From Massilia sp. UMI-21 (GTDB lineage: Bacteria > Pseudomonadota > Gammaproteobacteria > Burkholderiales > Burkholderiaceae_D), in contig CP063848.1 of NCBI GenBank assembly GCA_015277795.1, forward strand, positions 434,001 through 498,000: 64,000 bases of DNA, written 5' to 3'. Numbering within the stretch: the stretch's first letter is position 1; the number at the start of each line of letters is the position of its first letter. A program made the position numbers and the translations under genes. The notes under the pieces were generated by a model. It had not been told where the DNA came from and searched no databases. It saw nothing but the letters and a program-made list of their open reading frames with translations. This document shows positions 54,302-61,450 of the stretch, one piece after another.

Positions 54302-54580
54302 TTACCCGGACGTCTTGGCAAAGTACACCGCGGCTTTTTTCAAGATGTCGCGCTCCTCCGTGACGCGCTTCAACTCGGCCTTCAGGCGGCGCATTTCATC
54401 GGCCTGGGCATCAACCACCTTGCGCTCCTGTTCAGGCACACCGTAGCGTTTTGTCCAGGTGTAAAGGCTATGGATACTTACCCCCAGGCGCGCCGCTACT
54501 TCGCTTGCCGGGTGACCGCGCTCCGCCACTTGCTTGACCGCCGCAATCTTGAATTCTTCGGGATACCGCTTACCGCTCAT
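54302..54580 (-). CDS. IS3-family transposase OrfA (DNA-binding part)
   Basis: A 92-residue helix-turn-helix protein (YPEEFKIAAVKQVAERGHPASEVAARLGVSIHSLYTWTKRYG) with a leucine-zipper-like C-terminal helix (ADEMRRLKAELKRVTEERDILKKA). The A AAA AAG heptamer near its end (54334-54340, minus strand) lets ribosomes slip -1 into a frame open through orfB. It overlaps that frame as in other IS3 elements. Confidence 0.93.
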   Translation of the reverse strand: MSGKRYPEEFKIAAVKQVAERGHPASEVAARLGVSIHSLYTWTKRYGVPEQERKVVDAQADEMRRLKAELKRVTEERDILKKAAVYFAKTSG

Positions 54581-54608
54581 ACATTCTCCTTGTGCCCAAC
54601 ATTATGGC

Positions 54609-54830
54609 TCAGAAGTGTCTACGATAGTCGTGGCGATTCAGAGCGACAACATTAATCAGCCGTCTTCTACCCAAAGTGACAGTGGGAAGAATGCCGCGGT
54701 TGAGATGACCCAGCACTACACCAGGAGGGAGTCCCACGGCTTCAGCAAACTTCTCCAAGGTCATAAGGCCTACGAAGGCACCAGACAGACTTGCCGCCGA
54801 AGCGTGACCGACCGCCCCAATTTCTTCCAT
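54609..54830 (-). pseudogene. Phage HTH regulator with its 3' end replaced by IS3
   Basis: Short helix-turn-helix protein of the type seen at the head of inovirus operons: MTLEKFAEAVGLPPGVVLGHLNRGILPTVTLGRRRLINVVAL. The last nine residues (NRHDYRRHF) and the stop are encoded by the IS3 terminal repeat, so the native C-terminus is lost. The start is uncertain, at 54830 (MEEIG) or 54764 (MTLEK). It is divergent from the repressor-like gene at 54986 and has a consensus-like promoter at 54889-54917. Confidence 0.65.
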
Positions 54831-54861
54831 ATTGCTCAGCACCGTGCATTCCTTTATCAGA

Positions 54862-54947
54862 GCTGTGTATATTTGACTGCTAAAGGGCAATATAAACACG
54901 AAAATTCTCCGTGTCAACATTTTTTATACGATGCTGTGTATTTTTGA
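54862..54947. repeat. Direct repeats in the divergent phage control region
   Basis: GCTGTGTATATTTGA (54862-54876) and GCTGTGTATTTTTGA (54933-54947) match at 14 of 15 bases and bracket the minus-strand promoter. TATACGATG and GATACGATG repeat further around 54926-54953. Such spaced repeats are likely operators for the repressor-like protein encoded at 54986. Confidence 0.6.
54889..54917 (-). promoter_or_regulatory. Phage early promoter for the HTH/secretin direction
   Basis: On the minus strand TTGACA (54912-54917), a 17-base spacer and TATATT (54889-54894) form a near-consensus sigma-70 promoter. It reads into the truncated HTH gene and on toward the IS elements and secretin remnant. Confidence 0.75.
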
Positions 54948-54985
54948 TACGATGATCGACATACTTAGCCGATGGGGAGTCAAAT

Positions 54986-55522
54986 ATGGATACGATTCAG
55001 TCAAGACTACGTGCTGTGATCGAAGCCGCAACTGATGAGCGTGGACGGTTTGCTGAGCTAGAGAAGCTGACGAAGGTGTCGGCGAATAGTTGGAAGAGCT
55101 TCTGGCATGGCCGCCAGCGGCCGACGTGCGACATGATTGAAGCTATATGCGTTCGATGGCCCCACTATGCGTTCTGGATCGCGACGGGGATTACGGACGC
55201 GAAATATGGGCATGTGAACGAACGAGGGGAGGCGAGCTTCCCGGAAAAACGGCGAGCACGTCGCAAGAAAGCGGAAGAGTACTGGGAACTAGCTGGGAGT
55301 ATGCGTGCTTGGAGGAGTCACTGTGAAGCGAATCCAGATGCAGCAGACGACAGCGACGGAGTCATGGAGCGTAATGATGCTATCAGCCTGCTAGAGCTGG
55401 AGATTGGTCGGAATGCTGAACAACAAGCGCTTGCAAATATCGAAGATGCCGATCTGGTTGCTTCCTTGGTCAAGTTGAAGGTCTGTCATTCATTTTTAGA
55501 CGAAGAGAAGCATGACGATTAA
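54986..55522 (+). CDS. Phage-type repressor-like regulator
   Basis: A 178-residue protein with an atypical helix-turn-helix N-terminus (FAELEKLTKVSANSWKSFWHGRQRPTCDMIEAICVRWPHYAFWIATGIT), a basic stretch (EKRRARRKKAEEYW) and a helical acidic C-terminal half. The layout resembles XRE-like regulators of temperate elements. GGGAG precedes the ATG. It overlaps the integrase gene by 11 bases and is divergent from the truncated HTH gene, a lysis-lysogeny-like switch arrangement. The role as repressor is inference. Confidence 0.7.
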   Translation: MDTIQSRLRAVIEAATDERGRFAELEKLTKVSANSWKSFWHGRQRPTCDMIEAICVRWPHYAFWIATGITDAKYGHVNERGEASFPEKRRARRKKAEEYWELAGSMRAWRSHCEANPDAADDSDGVMERNDAISLLELEIGRNAEQQALANIEDADLVASLVKLKVCHSFLDEEKHDD

Positions 55523-56552
55523 GAAAGCGGAAAATGGCTGGCTGGTAGACATTCAGCCAGGTGGACGCGGTCACAAACGCATTCGCAAGACGCTACCGAC
55601 TAAGTCGGAAGCATTGCAGTTCGAAGCATGGGCCAAGACGCAAGTTGCGCAGAATGAGAAATGGGTAAAACCGAAGAAAAATCTGACGAAGCTTTCCGAG
55701 CTTATCGAGCTTTGGCAGTCCCACCACGGAATCCAACTTCGCCACACTAGGACATACAGCACGCTCTTACGCGTTTGCGAAGCGCTCGGAAATCCAATTG
55801 CCGAACAGCTGAAATCGGAGCACTTTGCAGCGTATCGCTCTAAACGACTGGCAGATGGGGTCTCACGAAACACGATCAATCGAGAGCATGCCTACTTGCG
55901 TGCCGTTTTCAACGAATTGATCCGCTTGGGCTTCTGGAATTCCGAAAATCCGCTCATGCGACTTCGACAGTTCAAAGTGGCTGAGCGAGAGCTGTCCTAT
56001 CTCGACAACGAAGAGATTCGTACGTTGCTGGCGTCTCTGAGCGCACGGAAAGAGAAAGATGCGCTGCTCATCACCAAACTATGCCTTGCAACTGCTGCGC
56101 GTTGGAATGAAGCCGAGTCCTTGCGTATTTCGCAGCTTCATAGCGGCATGGTTCATTTCACGCAGACAAAGACAGACAAGAATCGATCAATACCTATCGA
56201 CGAAGCGCTTTCAGACGAGATTCGTGACTTCTATAAGACTAGTGGGCGAGATGTGTCTGGTCGAATTTTCAAAAGCTCGGTTGGCGCGTTCAGAATGGCG
56301 GTAAAGGAATCGGGCATCGAACTGCTACCGGGCCAGCTCACCCATGTTCTGCGTCATACGTTCGCGAGCCACTTCATGATGAACGGTGGAAATATCCTAG
56401 CTTTGCAAAAAGTGCTAGGTCACTCTACCCTGCAGACGACTATGATTTACGCACACCTTAGCCCTGAACATCTCCAGGAAGCACGGCACCTGAATCCGCT
56501 GACTCGGCTGGGCGCCAATCTTTGTACGGCCTCACCTGACATACTCTTATGA
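55512..56552 (+). CDS. int: Tyrosine-family site-specific integrase
   Basis: A 346-residue phage-type integrase. An N-terminal arm-binding-like part and SAM-like core-binding domain (about 58-150) precede the catalytic domain. Catalytic residues are R197 (ATAARWNEAESL), a lysine near 220-223, H278 and R281 (HVLRH), H304 (LGHST) and nucleophile Y313 (MIYAHLSP). It sits next to attR at the tRNA-Thr gene and is the enzyme expected to have inserted the island. It appears intact. The GTTGAC repeats inside both island ends are candidate arm sites. Confidence 0.93.
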   Translation: MTIKKAENGWLVDIQPGGRGHKRIRKTLPTKSEALQFEAWAKTQVAQNEKWVKPKKNLTKLSELIELWQSHHGIQLRHTRTYSTLLRVCEALGNPIAEQLKSEHFAAYRSKRLADGVSRNTINREHAYLRAVFNELIRLGFWNSENPLMRLRQFKVAERELSYLDNEEIRTLLASLSARKEKDALLITKLCLATAARWNEAESLRISQLHSGMVHFTQTKTDKNRSIPIDEALSDEIRDFYKTSGRDVSGRIFKSSVGAFRMAVKESGIELLPGQLTHVLRHTFASHFMMNGGNILALQKVLGHSTLQTTMIYAHLSPEHLQEARHLNPLTRLGANLCTASPDILL

Positions 56553-56564
56553 AAAGGAGACTGC

Positions 56565-56906
56565 ATGCCGAAGCAAACGAATGATGAGTCCGTTGATGCC
56601 GATCACAAGGAATGTGTTTCGCCTGACGACGAACTCTGCAGGTGTATCGATGCCGTGGTGGATCAGTTGCGCTTGGGAGCAGAAGAGGAGCCAAGCTTGG
56701 GAGGACTTTCAGCGACCGAACGGTGGCGTCGTGAAGAAGCTGTGAAGCAAGCGAATGCCTCTTTGTTCCTGGAAGGATTCTGCCCCTCCAAAGAAGCGCA
56801 GGACCGTGCTCGCCATTTCATCAATGGTGAAATCGATCTACCAACATTGACGCAAGCGACTTCTAATTCCAAGAGCACCAGAAATTCTCTTGATGACGAC
56901 GGTTGA
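56565..56906 (+). CDS. VbhA-like antitoxin-domain protein 2
   Basis: A 113-residue protein with an acidic N-terminal half (DESVDADHKECVSPDDELCRCIDAVVDQL). The VbhA-like block RREEAVKQANASLFLEGFCPSKEAQDRARHFINGEIDLPTLTQ has the LEGFxPS and INGE landmarks of the family. It starts 12 bases after the integrase stop, with AAAGGAG upstream, and ends at the right arm repeat. No Fic toxin is nearby. It could be an antitoxin carried to guard against toxin loss, or a regulator of integration; both are inference. Confidence 0.65.
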   Translation: MPKQTNDESVDADHKECVSPDDELCRCIDAVVDQLRLGAEEEPSLGGLSATERWRREEAVKQANASLFLEGFCPSKEAQDRARHFINGEIDLPTLTQATSNSKSTRNSLDDDG

Positions 56907-56919
56907 CAGTTCGTTGACA
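56903..56919 (+). repeat. Right arm-type repeat GTTGACAgTTCGTTGAC
   Basis: Partner of 46972-46988 (16 of 17 bases, same orientation). It begins at the stop codon of the second VbhA-like gene and lies 48 bases from attR. Confidence 0.6.
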
Positions 56920-56933
56920 CTGCCACAAATGAC

Positions 56934-56961
56934 AAGGGCTTACATCACTGTAAGCCCTTGA
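56934..56961 (-). terminator. Island-borne hairpin downstream of tRNA-Thr
   Basis: A perfect 11-bp stem CAAGGGCTTAC/GTAAGCCCTTG with a 6-base loop lies 6 bases beyond the CCA end of tRNA-Thr. It has replaced the chromosomal terminator now found at 46.8 kb, so the island supplies its own stop for the tRNA transcript. Confidence 0.65.
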
Positions 56962-56967
56962 TTTATT

Positions 56968-57013
56968 TGGTGCCGACTGCAGGACTCGAACCCGCCACCT
57001 GATGATTACAAAT
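56968..57013 (-). repeat. attR: 46-bp repeat within tRNA-Thr
   Basis: Identical to 46831-46876. It forms the 3' part of the functional tRNA-Thr, so integration restored the gene. Confidence 0.93.
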
Positions 57014-57043
57014 CAACTGCTCTACCTGATGAGCTAAGTCGGC
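56968..57043 (-). tRNA. thrU: tRNA-Thr (anticodon TGT)
   Basis: A 76-base cloverleaf with encoded CCA. The acceptor GCCGACT pairs with AGTCGGC, the D-arm is GCTC..GAGC, the anticodon loop is TTTGTAA (TGT, reading ACA and related Thr codons) and the T-arm contains GGTTCGAGTCC. One T-T mismatch is present in the anticodon stem (GTTGA/TCATC). Its 3' 46 bases are the island attachment core. It lies just upstream of sspB on the same strand orientation. Confidence 0.95.
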
Positions 57044-57068
57044 TTAATCTTGCAACAACGATTATACG

Positions 57069-57551
57069 CTATTTGATCCGCGTCAACGTCGGGCGTCCGC
57101 CCTTCTTGGGCGGCTCGTCATTGTCGCCAGGCGTGGCGGCCGGCTCCGCAGCGGGCGATTCCGCTCCCTTGCCCGGCACCGCCGACAGCGACGGCGTAGC
57201 GGCCGCGTCGGACGCGGCAGGCGCCATCTCGGCCGCCGTTGCGTTCACCTCGAAAGCCATGCCCTGGCCGTTTTCGTTGGCATAGATCGCCAGCACGTTC
57301 TGCACCGGAATGTACAGCTCGCGCGAGACGCCGTTGAAACGGGCGCGGAAGTGGATCGCGTCGTTGTCCATCTTGAGGCCCGAGGTGGCGCCGTAGCTGA
57401 TGTTCAGGATGATCTCGCCTTTGCGAACGTATTCCATCGGCACCGTGGTGGCGGCGTCGACCTTGACCGCGAGGTAGGGCGTGTAGCCGCTGTCCGTGCA
57501 CCATTCGTAGATGGCGCGCAGGAGGTAGGGCTTGGTGGAGATCTCGGACAT
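57069..57551 (-). CDS. sspB: ClpXP protease specificity-enhancing factor SspB
   Basis: Adaptor that binds ssrA-tagged proteins and delivers them to ClpXP. The 160-residue protein has the SspB fold in about 1-110 (PYLLRAIYEWCTDSGYTPYLAVKV, GLKMDNDAIHFRARFNGVSRELYIPVQNVLAIYA). A flexible Ala/Pro-rich linker ends in the basic tail KKGGRPTLTRIK, the ClpX-binding peptide. The start is MSEIST at 57551. It lies downstream of sspA, the normal pair. Confidence 0.95.
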   Translation of the reverse strand: MSEISTKPYLLRAIYEWCTDSGYTPYLAVKVDAATTVPMEYVRKGEIILNISYGATSGLKMDNDAIHFRARFNGVSRELYIPVQNVLAIYANENGQGMAFEVNATAAEMAPAASDAAATPSLSAVPGKGAESPAAEPAATPGDNDEPPKKGGRPTLTRIK

Positions 57552-57681
57552 GGGACGTGATAAAAGAAGCAAACCTGTGCGCGCCAGTGTAGCGGATTCG
57601 CCGGGAGGGCGTCCGAAAAACCGGCGCGTACTGAATCAAACGATGCTGCATGCGGGCGCGCTGGCACGCCCGCAGCCGGCA

Positions 57682-58293
57682 TCAGCGGCGCATCACCTTC
57701 TCGGACGGGGTCAGCGCTTCGATGTAGGCCGGACGCGAGAAGATGCGCTCGGCGTACTTCATCAGCGGGGCCGCGGTCTTGGACAGCTCGATGCCGTAGT
57801 GGTCCAGGCGCCAGAGCAGCGGGGCGATCGCGACGTCCAGCATCGAGAACTCGTCGCCCAGCATGTACTTGTTCTTCAGGAACAGCGGGGCCAGGGTGGT
57901 CAGGCGATCGCGGATTTCGGCCCTGGCCTTGTCGTGGATCTTGTCGTTAGTCTTGTTGCGCTCGCTTTCCAGCGTGTGCACGTGGACGAACAGTTCCTTC
58001 TCGAAGTTGAACAGCATCAGGCGGGCGCGCGCGCGCATCAGCGGGTCGGCCGGCATCAGCTGCGGGTGCGGGAAGCGCTCGTCGATGTATTCGTTGATGA
58101 TGTTCGACTCATACAGGATCAGTTCGCGCTCGACCAGGATCGGCACCTGGCCGTACGGGTTCATGGTCGAGATGTCTTCCGGCTTGTTGAACAGGTCGAC
58201 GTCGCGTACCTCGAAGTCCATGCCCTTTTCGAACAGGACAAGGCGGCAGCGTTGGGAGAACGGGCACGTGGTGCCGGAGTAGAGAACCATCAT
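57682..58293 (-). CDS. sspA: Stringent starvation protein A, SspA
   Basis: GST-fold RNA-polymerase-associated protein of 203 residues. The N-terminal thioredoxin-like domain (MVLYSGTTCPFSQRCRLVLFEKGMDFEVRDVDL) has NPYGQVPILVERELILYES, and the C-terminal all-helical domain carries FSMLDVAIAPLLWRLDHYGI. It lacks GST catalytic residues as a rule and acts in stress transcription. AGGAA precedes the first of two ATGs. A TATAAT at 58363-58368 (minus strand) is a possible promoter. Confidence 0.95.
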   Translation of the reverse strand: MMVLYSGTTCPFSQRCRLVLFEKGMDFEVRDVDLFNKPEDISTMNPYGQVPILVERELILYESNIINEYIDERFPHPQLMPADPLMRARARLMLFNFEKELFVHVHTLESERNKTNDKIHDKARAEIRDRLTTLAPLFLKNKYMLGDEFSMLDVAIAPLLWRLDHYGIELSKTAAPLMKYAERIFSRPAYIEALTPSEKVMRR

Positions 58294-58318
58294 GGTTTAT
58301 AGTTCCTTAAGAAACAAT

Positions 58319-58345
58319 GGGGTGAAGCGCCGAGCGATTCACCCC
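58319..58345 (-). terminator. Hairpin between petC and sspA
   Basis: GGGGTGAA/TTCACCCC is a perfect 8-bp stem with an 11-base loop. On the minus strand it is followed by ATTGTTTCTT. It can end the cytochrome bc1 transcript before sspA, although the sspA leader also contains it. Confidence 0.5.
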
Positions 58346-58392
58346 GAAAAATGATTGCCCGTATTATAGCCAACCGGGCAATGAAAGCGAAT

Positions 58393-59154
58393 TTACTTCA
58401 CTTCTTTCCAGTAGGATTCGTTCAGCCGCCATGCCAGGAAGGCGAAAATCGACAGGAAGAGCAACACAATAACGCCCAACTTCTTGCGCGTGCCTTGCGC
58501 TGGCTCAGCCATCCAGCTCAGGTAGGCAACCAAGTCAGCCGTTGCGGTGTCAAATTCCTGCTGGCTCATCGTGCCCGGCTGGAGCTGTTCGAAACCGACG
58601 AAGGTGTGGACGGTCTTGCCCGCTTCGTGCGGGTCCGCCACCTCCTCGAACTTCGCCTGGCGTACGCCCTGCTGCTGCCACATCACGTGCGGCATGGCCA
58701 CGTTCGGCACCACCATATTGTTCCAGCCGGTCGGACGGCTGTCGTCCCGGTAGAAGCTGCGCAGGTAGGTGTACAGGTAGTCCGCGCCGCTGCCCGCAGG
58801 CGAGGCCTTGGCGCGCGCGATCACCGACAAGTCCGGCGGCACCGCGCCGAACCAGGCCTTGGCGTCTTCCGGGCGCAGGGCGGTCGTCATCATGCCGCCA
58901 ACCTTGTCTTGTGAAAACAACAGATTGTTCTTGATCTGATCTTCGGTCAGGCCAAGGTCGCGCAGGCGGTTGTAGCGCATGCTCGATGCCGAGTGGCAGT
59001 TCAGGCAGTGGTTGACGAACAGCTTGGCGCCATTTTGCAGCGACGACAGGTCGTGGCGATCCGGTGCGCGCTCCAGCGGGAACCCGCCCTCGGAGGCGAA
59101 TGCCAGTCCCGGCACCAGTGCCAGGACCGCGATCAGTTTCTTCGCAAATTTCAT
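58393..59154 (-). CDS. petC: Cytochrome c1 of the bc1 complex
   Basis: Membrane-anchored c-type cytochrome of 253 residues that passes electrons from the Rieske protein to soluble cytochrome c. It has a signal peptide (about 1-20), heme motif C50-x-x-C53-H54, a likely Met ligand in the VAMPHVMW region and a C-terminal membrane anchor (LGVIVLLFLSIFAFLAWRL). It is the last gene of the petABC operon, 28 bases after petB. Confidence 0.95.
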   Translation of the reverse strand: MKFAKKLIAVLALVPGLAFASEGGFPLERAPDRHDLSSLQNGAKLFVNHCLNCHSASSMRYNRLRDLGLTEDQIKNNLLFSQDKVGGMMTTALRPEDAKAWFGAVPPDLSVIARAKASPAGSGADYLYTYLRSFYRDDSRPTGWNNMVVPNVAMPHVMWQQQGVRQAKFEEVADPHEAGKTVHTFVGFEQLQPGTMSQQEFDTATADLVAYLSWMAEPAQGTRKKLGVIVLLFLSIFAFLAWRLNESYWKEVK

Positions 59155-59182
59155 GTTCTTGTCCTTGTGCTCTGGTCTGCGA

Positions 59183-60598
59183 TTAGTGTGGCGTGAAGGT
59201 AACGCGCGTCGGGACCGGCTTGAACCGGCCCATCGTGCTCCACCACGGCATCAACAGGAAGAACGCAAAGTACAGCAGGGTCGCCACTTGCGAGATGATG
59301 GTGTAGGCCGGCGTCGGCAGCTGGGTGCCCAGGTAGCCCAGGGCCACGAAGCACACCGCGAACAGGATGTACACGTACTTGTGCCAGTCCGGACGGTAGC
59401 GGATCGAGCGTGCCGGCGAGTGGTCGAGCCACGGCAGGAAGGCAATGATCACCACCGACGAACCGAACAGCACCACGCCCCAGAACTTCGCGTCCAGCAC
59501 CTGTGGCAGCATGCCGATGACCAGGAGCAGGCCGATGACCGCGACCGCGAGCTTGGTCTTGTAGGCCAGGCGCGACTTGAGCCAGACGAACACCACGTAG
59601 GCGGCGATCGCGGCCATCAGGACGTACATGAAATCGGCCGTGGTGGCGCGCAGCACCGAGTAGAACGGGGTGAAGTACCAGGTCGGCGCGATGTGCGGCG
59701 GGGTCTTGAGCGAATCGGCCGGGATGAAGTTGTTGTACTCCAGGAAGTAGCCGCCCATTTCAGGGGCGAAGAACACGATCGCCGAGAAGATCAGCAGGAA
59801 CACCGAGACGCCGAAGAAGTCCTTGGTCGAGTAGTACGGGTGCGACATGATGCCGTCGACCGGATGGCCGTCCGCGTCCAGGTTGTCCTTGATCTCGATG
59901 CCGTCCGGGTTGTTCGAGCCGACTTCGTGCAGCGCGATCAGGTGCGCCGCCACCAGGCCCAGGATCACCAGCGGCAGGGCGATGACGTGGAAGGCGAAGA
60001 AGCGGTTCAGGGTGGCGTCGGAGACGACGTAGTCGCCGCGGATCCACAGCGACAGGTCGGGGCCGATCACCGGAATCGCGCCGAACAGGTTGACGATCAC
60101 CTGGGCGCCCCAGTACGACATCTGGCCCCATGGCAGCAGGTAGCCGAAGAAGGCTTCGGCCATCAGGCACAGGAAGATCGCGAAGCCGAACAGCCAGATC
60201 AGTTCGCGCGGCTTGCGGTAGGAACCGTACATCAGGCCGCGGGCCATGTGCAGGTAGACCACGATGAAGAACATCGAGGCGCCGGTCGAGTGCATGTAGC
60301 GCACCAGCCAGCCCCACGGTACTTCGCGCATGATGTATTCGACCGAGCCGAAGGCCAGGTTGGCGTCCGGCTTGTAGTGCATGGTCAGGAAGATGCCGGT
60401 GACGATCTGCAGCACCAGCACCAGCATGGCCAGCGAACCGAACAGATACCAGACGTTGAAGTTCTTCGGGGCGTAGTACTTGCCCCACTGGTCGTTCCAC
60501 AGCTTCGACAGCGGGAAGCGGTCGTCGACCCAGGCCAGCGCCTTTTCGCCGGCCGATGCGTGCGCCGGAACCTGTGTTTCCTTGAATGGACCGCCCAT
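59183..60598 (-). CDS. petB: Cytochrome b of the bc1 complex
   Basis: Quinol-oxidising membrane subunit of 471 residues with eight or nine membrane helices. The first helices hold paired heme-binding His residues (VEYIMREVPWGWLVRYMHSTGASMFFIVVYLHMARGLMYG; RFFAFHVIALPLVILGLVAAHLIAL). PEWxFx-type Qo motif appears as PTWYFTPFYSVLR, the W for E change of the PEWY motif (PTWY) being notable. It is coupled to petA by a single base. Confidence 0.95.
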   Translation of the reverse strand: MGGPFKETQVPAHASAGEKALAWVDDRFPLSKLWNDQWGKYYAPKNFNVWYLFGSLAMLVLVLQIVTGIFLTMHYKPDANLAFGSVEYIMREVPWGWLVRYMHSTGASMFFIVVYLHMARGLMYGSYRKPRELIWLFGFAIFLCLMAEAFFGYLLPWGQMSYWGAQVIVNLFGAIPVIGPDLSLWIRGDYVVSDATLNRFFAFHVIALPLVILGLVAAHLIALHEVGSNNPDGIEIKDNLDADGHPVDGIMSHPYYSTKDFFGVSVFLLIFSAIVFFAPEMGGYFLEYNNFIPADSLKTPPHIAPTWYFTPFYSVLRATTADFMYVLMAAIAAYVVFVWLKSRLAYKTKLAVAVIGLLLVIGMLPQVLDAKFWGVVLFGSSVVIIAFLPWLDHSPARSIRYRPDWHKYVYILFAVCFVALGYLGTQLPTPAYTIISQVATLLYFAFFLLMPWWSTMGRFKPVPTRVTFTPH

Positions 60599-60599
60599 G

Positions 60600-61214
60600 T
60601 TATGCCGCGCCTTTCTCGTCTTTGCCGATCACCAGCATGTTGTCGGACAGGTACATGTAAGGGGGGATGTCCATGTTGGTCGGCGCCGGCTTGTTCTTGA
60701 ACACGCGCGCCGACAGGTCGAAGGTCGACCCGTGGCAAGGACACAGGAAGCCGCCCGGCCAGTCGTTGGGCAGGTTGGGCTGGGGGCCGGACGCGAGGCG
60801 CGAGGACGGCGAGCAGCCGAGGTGGGAGCAGATGCCCACCGTGACCAGCACTTCCTTGTGGTCTTCGCGCGCACGCCATACGTTCTTGGCGTATTCCGGC
60901 GTCGGCAGCTGGAAGTCCTTGTCGGAGTTCGGGTCGGCCAGTTCGTCGGTGTGTTCATCCAGCGTGGCCATCATCTCCGGCGTGCGGCGCAGGATCCAGA
61001 CCGGCTTGCCGCGCCATTCGACCACTTTCATTTCGCCCGGCTTGACGTCGGAGATGTCGACCTCGACCGGGGCGCCGGCGGCTTTCGCTCGCTCCGACGG
61101 CTGGAAGGTGCTGACAAGAACGCCCGCCGTGGATACCCCGACAACGCCGCCTGCTGCGCATGTCGCAACGAGCAGTCCGCGTCGGCCTGAATCGACCTGC
61201 TTTTCATTACTCAT
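60600..61214 (-). CDS. petA: Rieske iron-sulfur subunit of the bc1 complex
   Basis: 2Fe-2S subunit of 204 residues. A twin-arginine-type N-terminus (SGRRGLLVATCAAGGVVGVSTAGVLVSTF) anchors it in the membrane. Cluster ligands are C129 and H131 (CSHLGC, 129-134) and C158 and H161 (CPCHGS, 158-163). It is the first gene of petABC. A TATAAT at 61279-61284 on the minus strand is a possible promoter -10, but I see no good -35. Confidence 0.95.
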   Translation of the reverse strand: MSNEKQVDSGRRGLLVATCAAGGVVGVSTAGVLVSTFQPSERAKAAGAPVEVDISDVKPGEMKVVEWRGKPVWILRRTPEMMATLDEHTDELADPNSDKDFQLPTPEYAKNVWRAREDHKEVLVTVGICSHLGCSPSSRLASGPQPNLPNDWPGGFLCPCHGSTFDLSARVFKNKPAPTNMDIPPYMYLSDNMLVIGKDEKGAA

Positions 61215-61450
61215 ACCAACCCCACTCCGTGAAAATACGAATCCTAAGAATCAATAAAGAGCTATCAGCAACACAAAATTATATGTGAAGGGCAATATCG
61301 ATTGGAAAAAAATTATCAGGCGGACACATCCAGCGGAATATTCGTGCCTCCCTGGCGCGCCGATCGGCCTCGAACGTGCGTGTGCATCCGCAGCATTGAC
61401 GCTTGCGGTATCATGAAATCGCTTGACTCAATAACAATCAAGGAGCGTAC

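Larger units (their letters stand above)
53412..54640 (-). mobile_element. IS3-family insertion sequence
   Basis: A 1229-bp element with long imperfect inverted repeats. Both ends read TGAATCGCCACGA, six variable bases, TAGACACT, four variable bases, AGCC. It carries orfA and orfB in overlapping phases with an A6G slippery site at 54334-54340. Bases flanking the two ends (GAT left, GAG right) do not form a clear target duplication. That suggests the element arose by, or later took part in, a deletion of phage genes. Confidence 0.85.
46831..57013. mobile_element. tRNA-Thr-integrated island (degraded inovirus-like backbone with defence-type cargo)
   Basis: About 10.18 kb including both 46-bp repeats. 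The tyrosine integrase gene is 0.4 kb from the intact tRNA end. Phage-type regulators form a divergent pair, and a secretin gene of filamentous-phage type is broken by two insertion sequences. Cargo occupies the left half: RelB-like, methyltransferase, ParB-like and nuclease-like genes, then GIY-YIG/VbhA-like genes. Base composition is visibly more AT-rich than the chromosome, most clearly at 47.0-50.4 kb. The element is probably not self-mobile now, because replication, coat and Zot genes are absent. Confidence 0.88.

Noticed and set aside
53431..54621. Shorter IS3 limits based only on the TAGACACT repeats
   Set aside because: Homology of the two flanks continues outward to TGAATCGCCACGA, so the element ends at 53412 and 54640.
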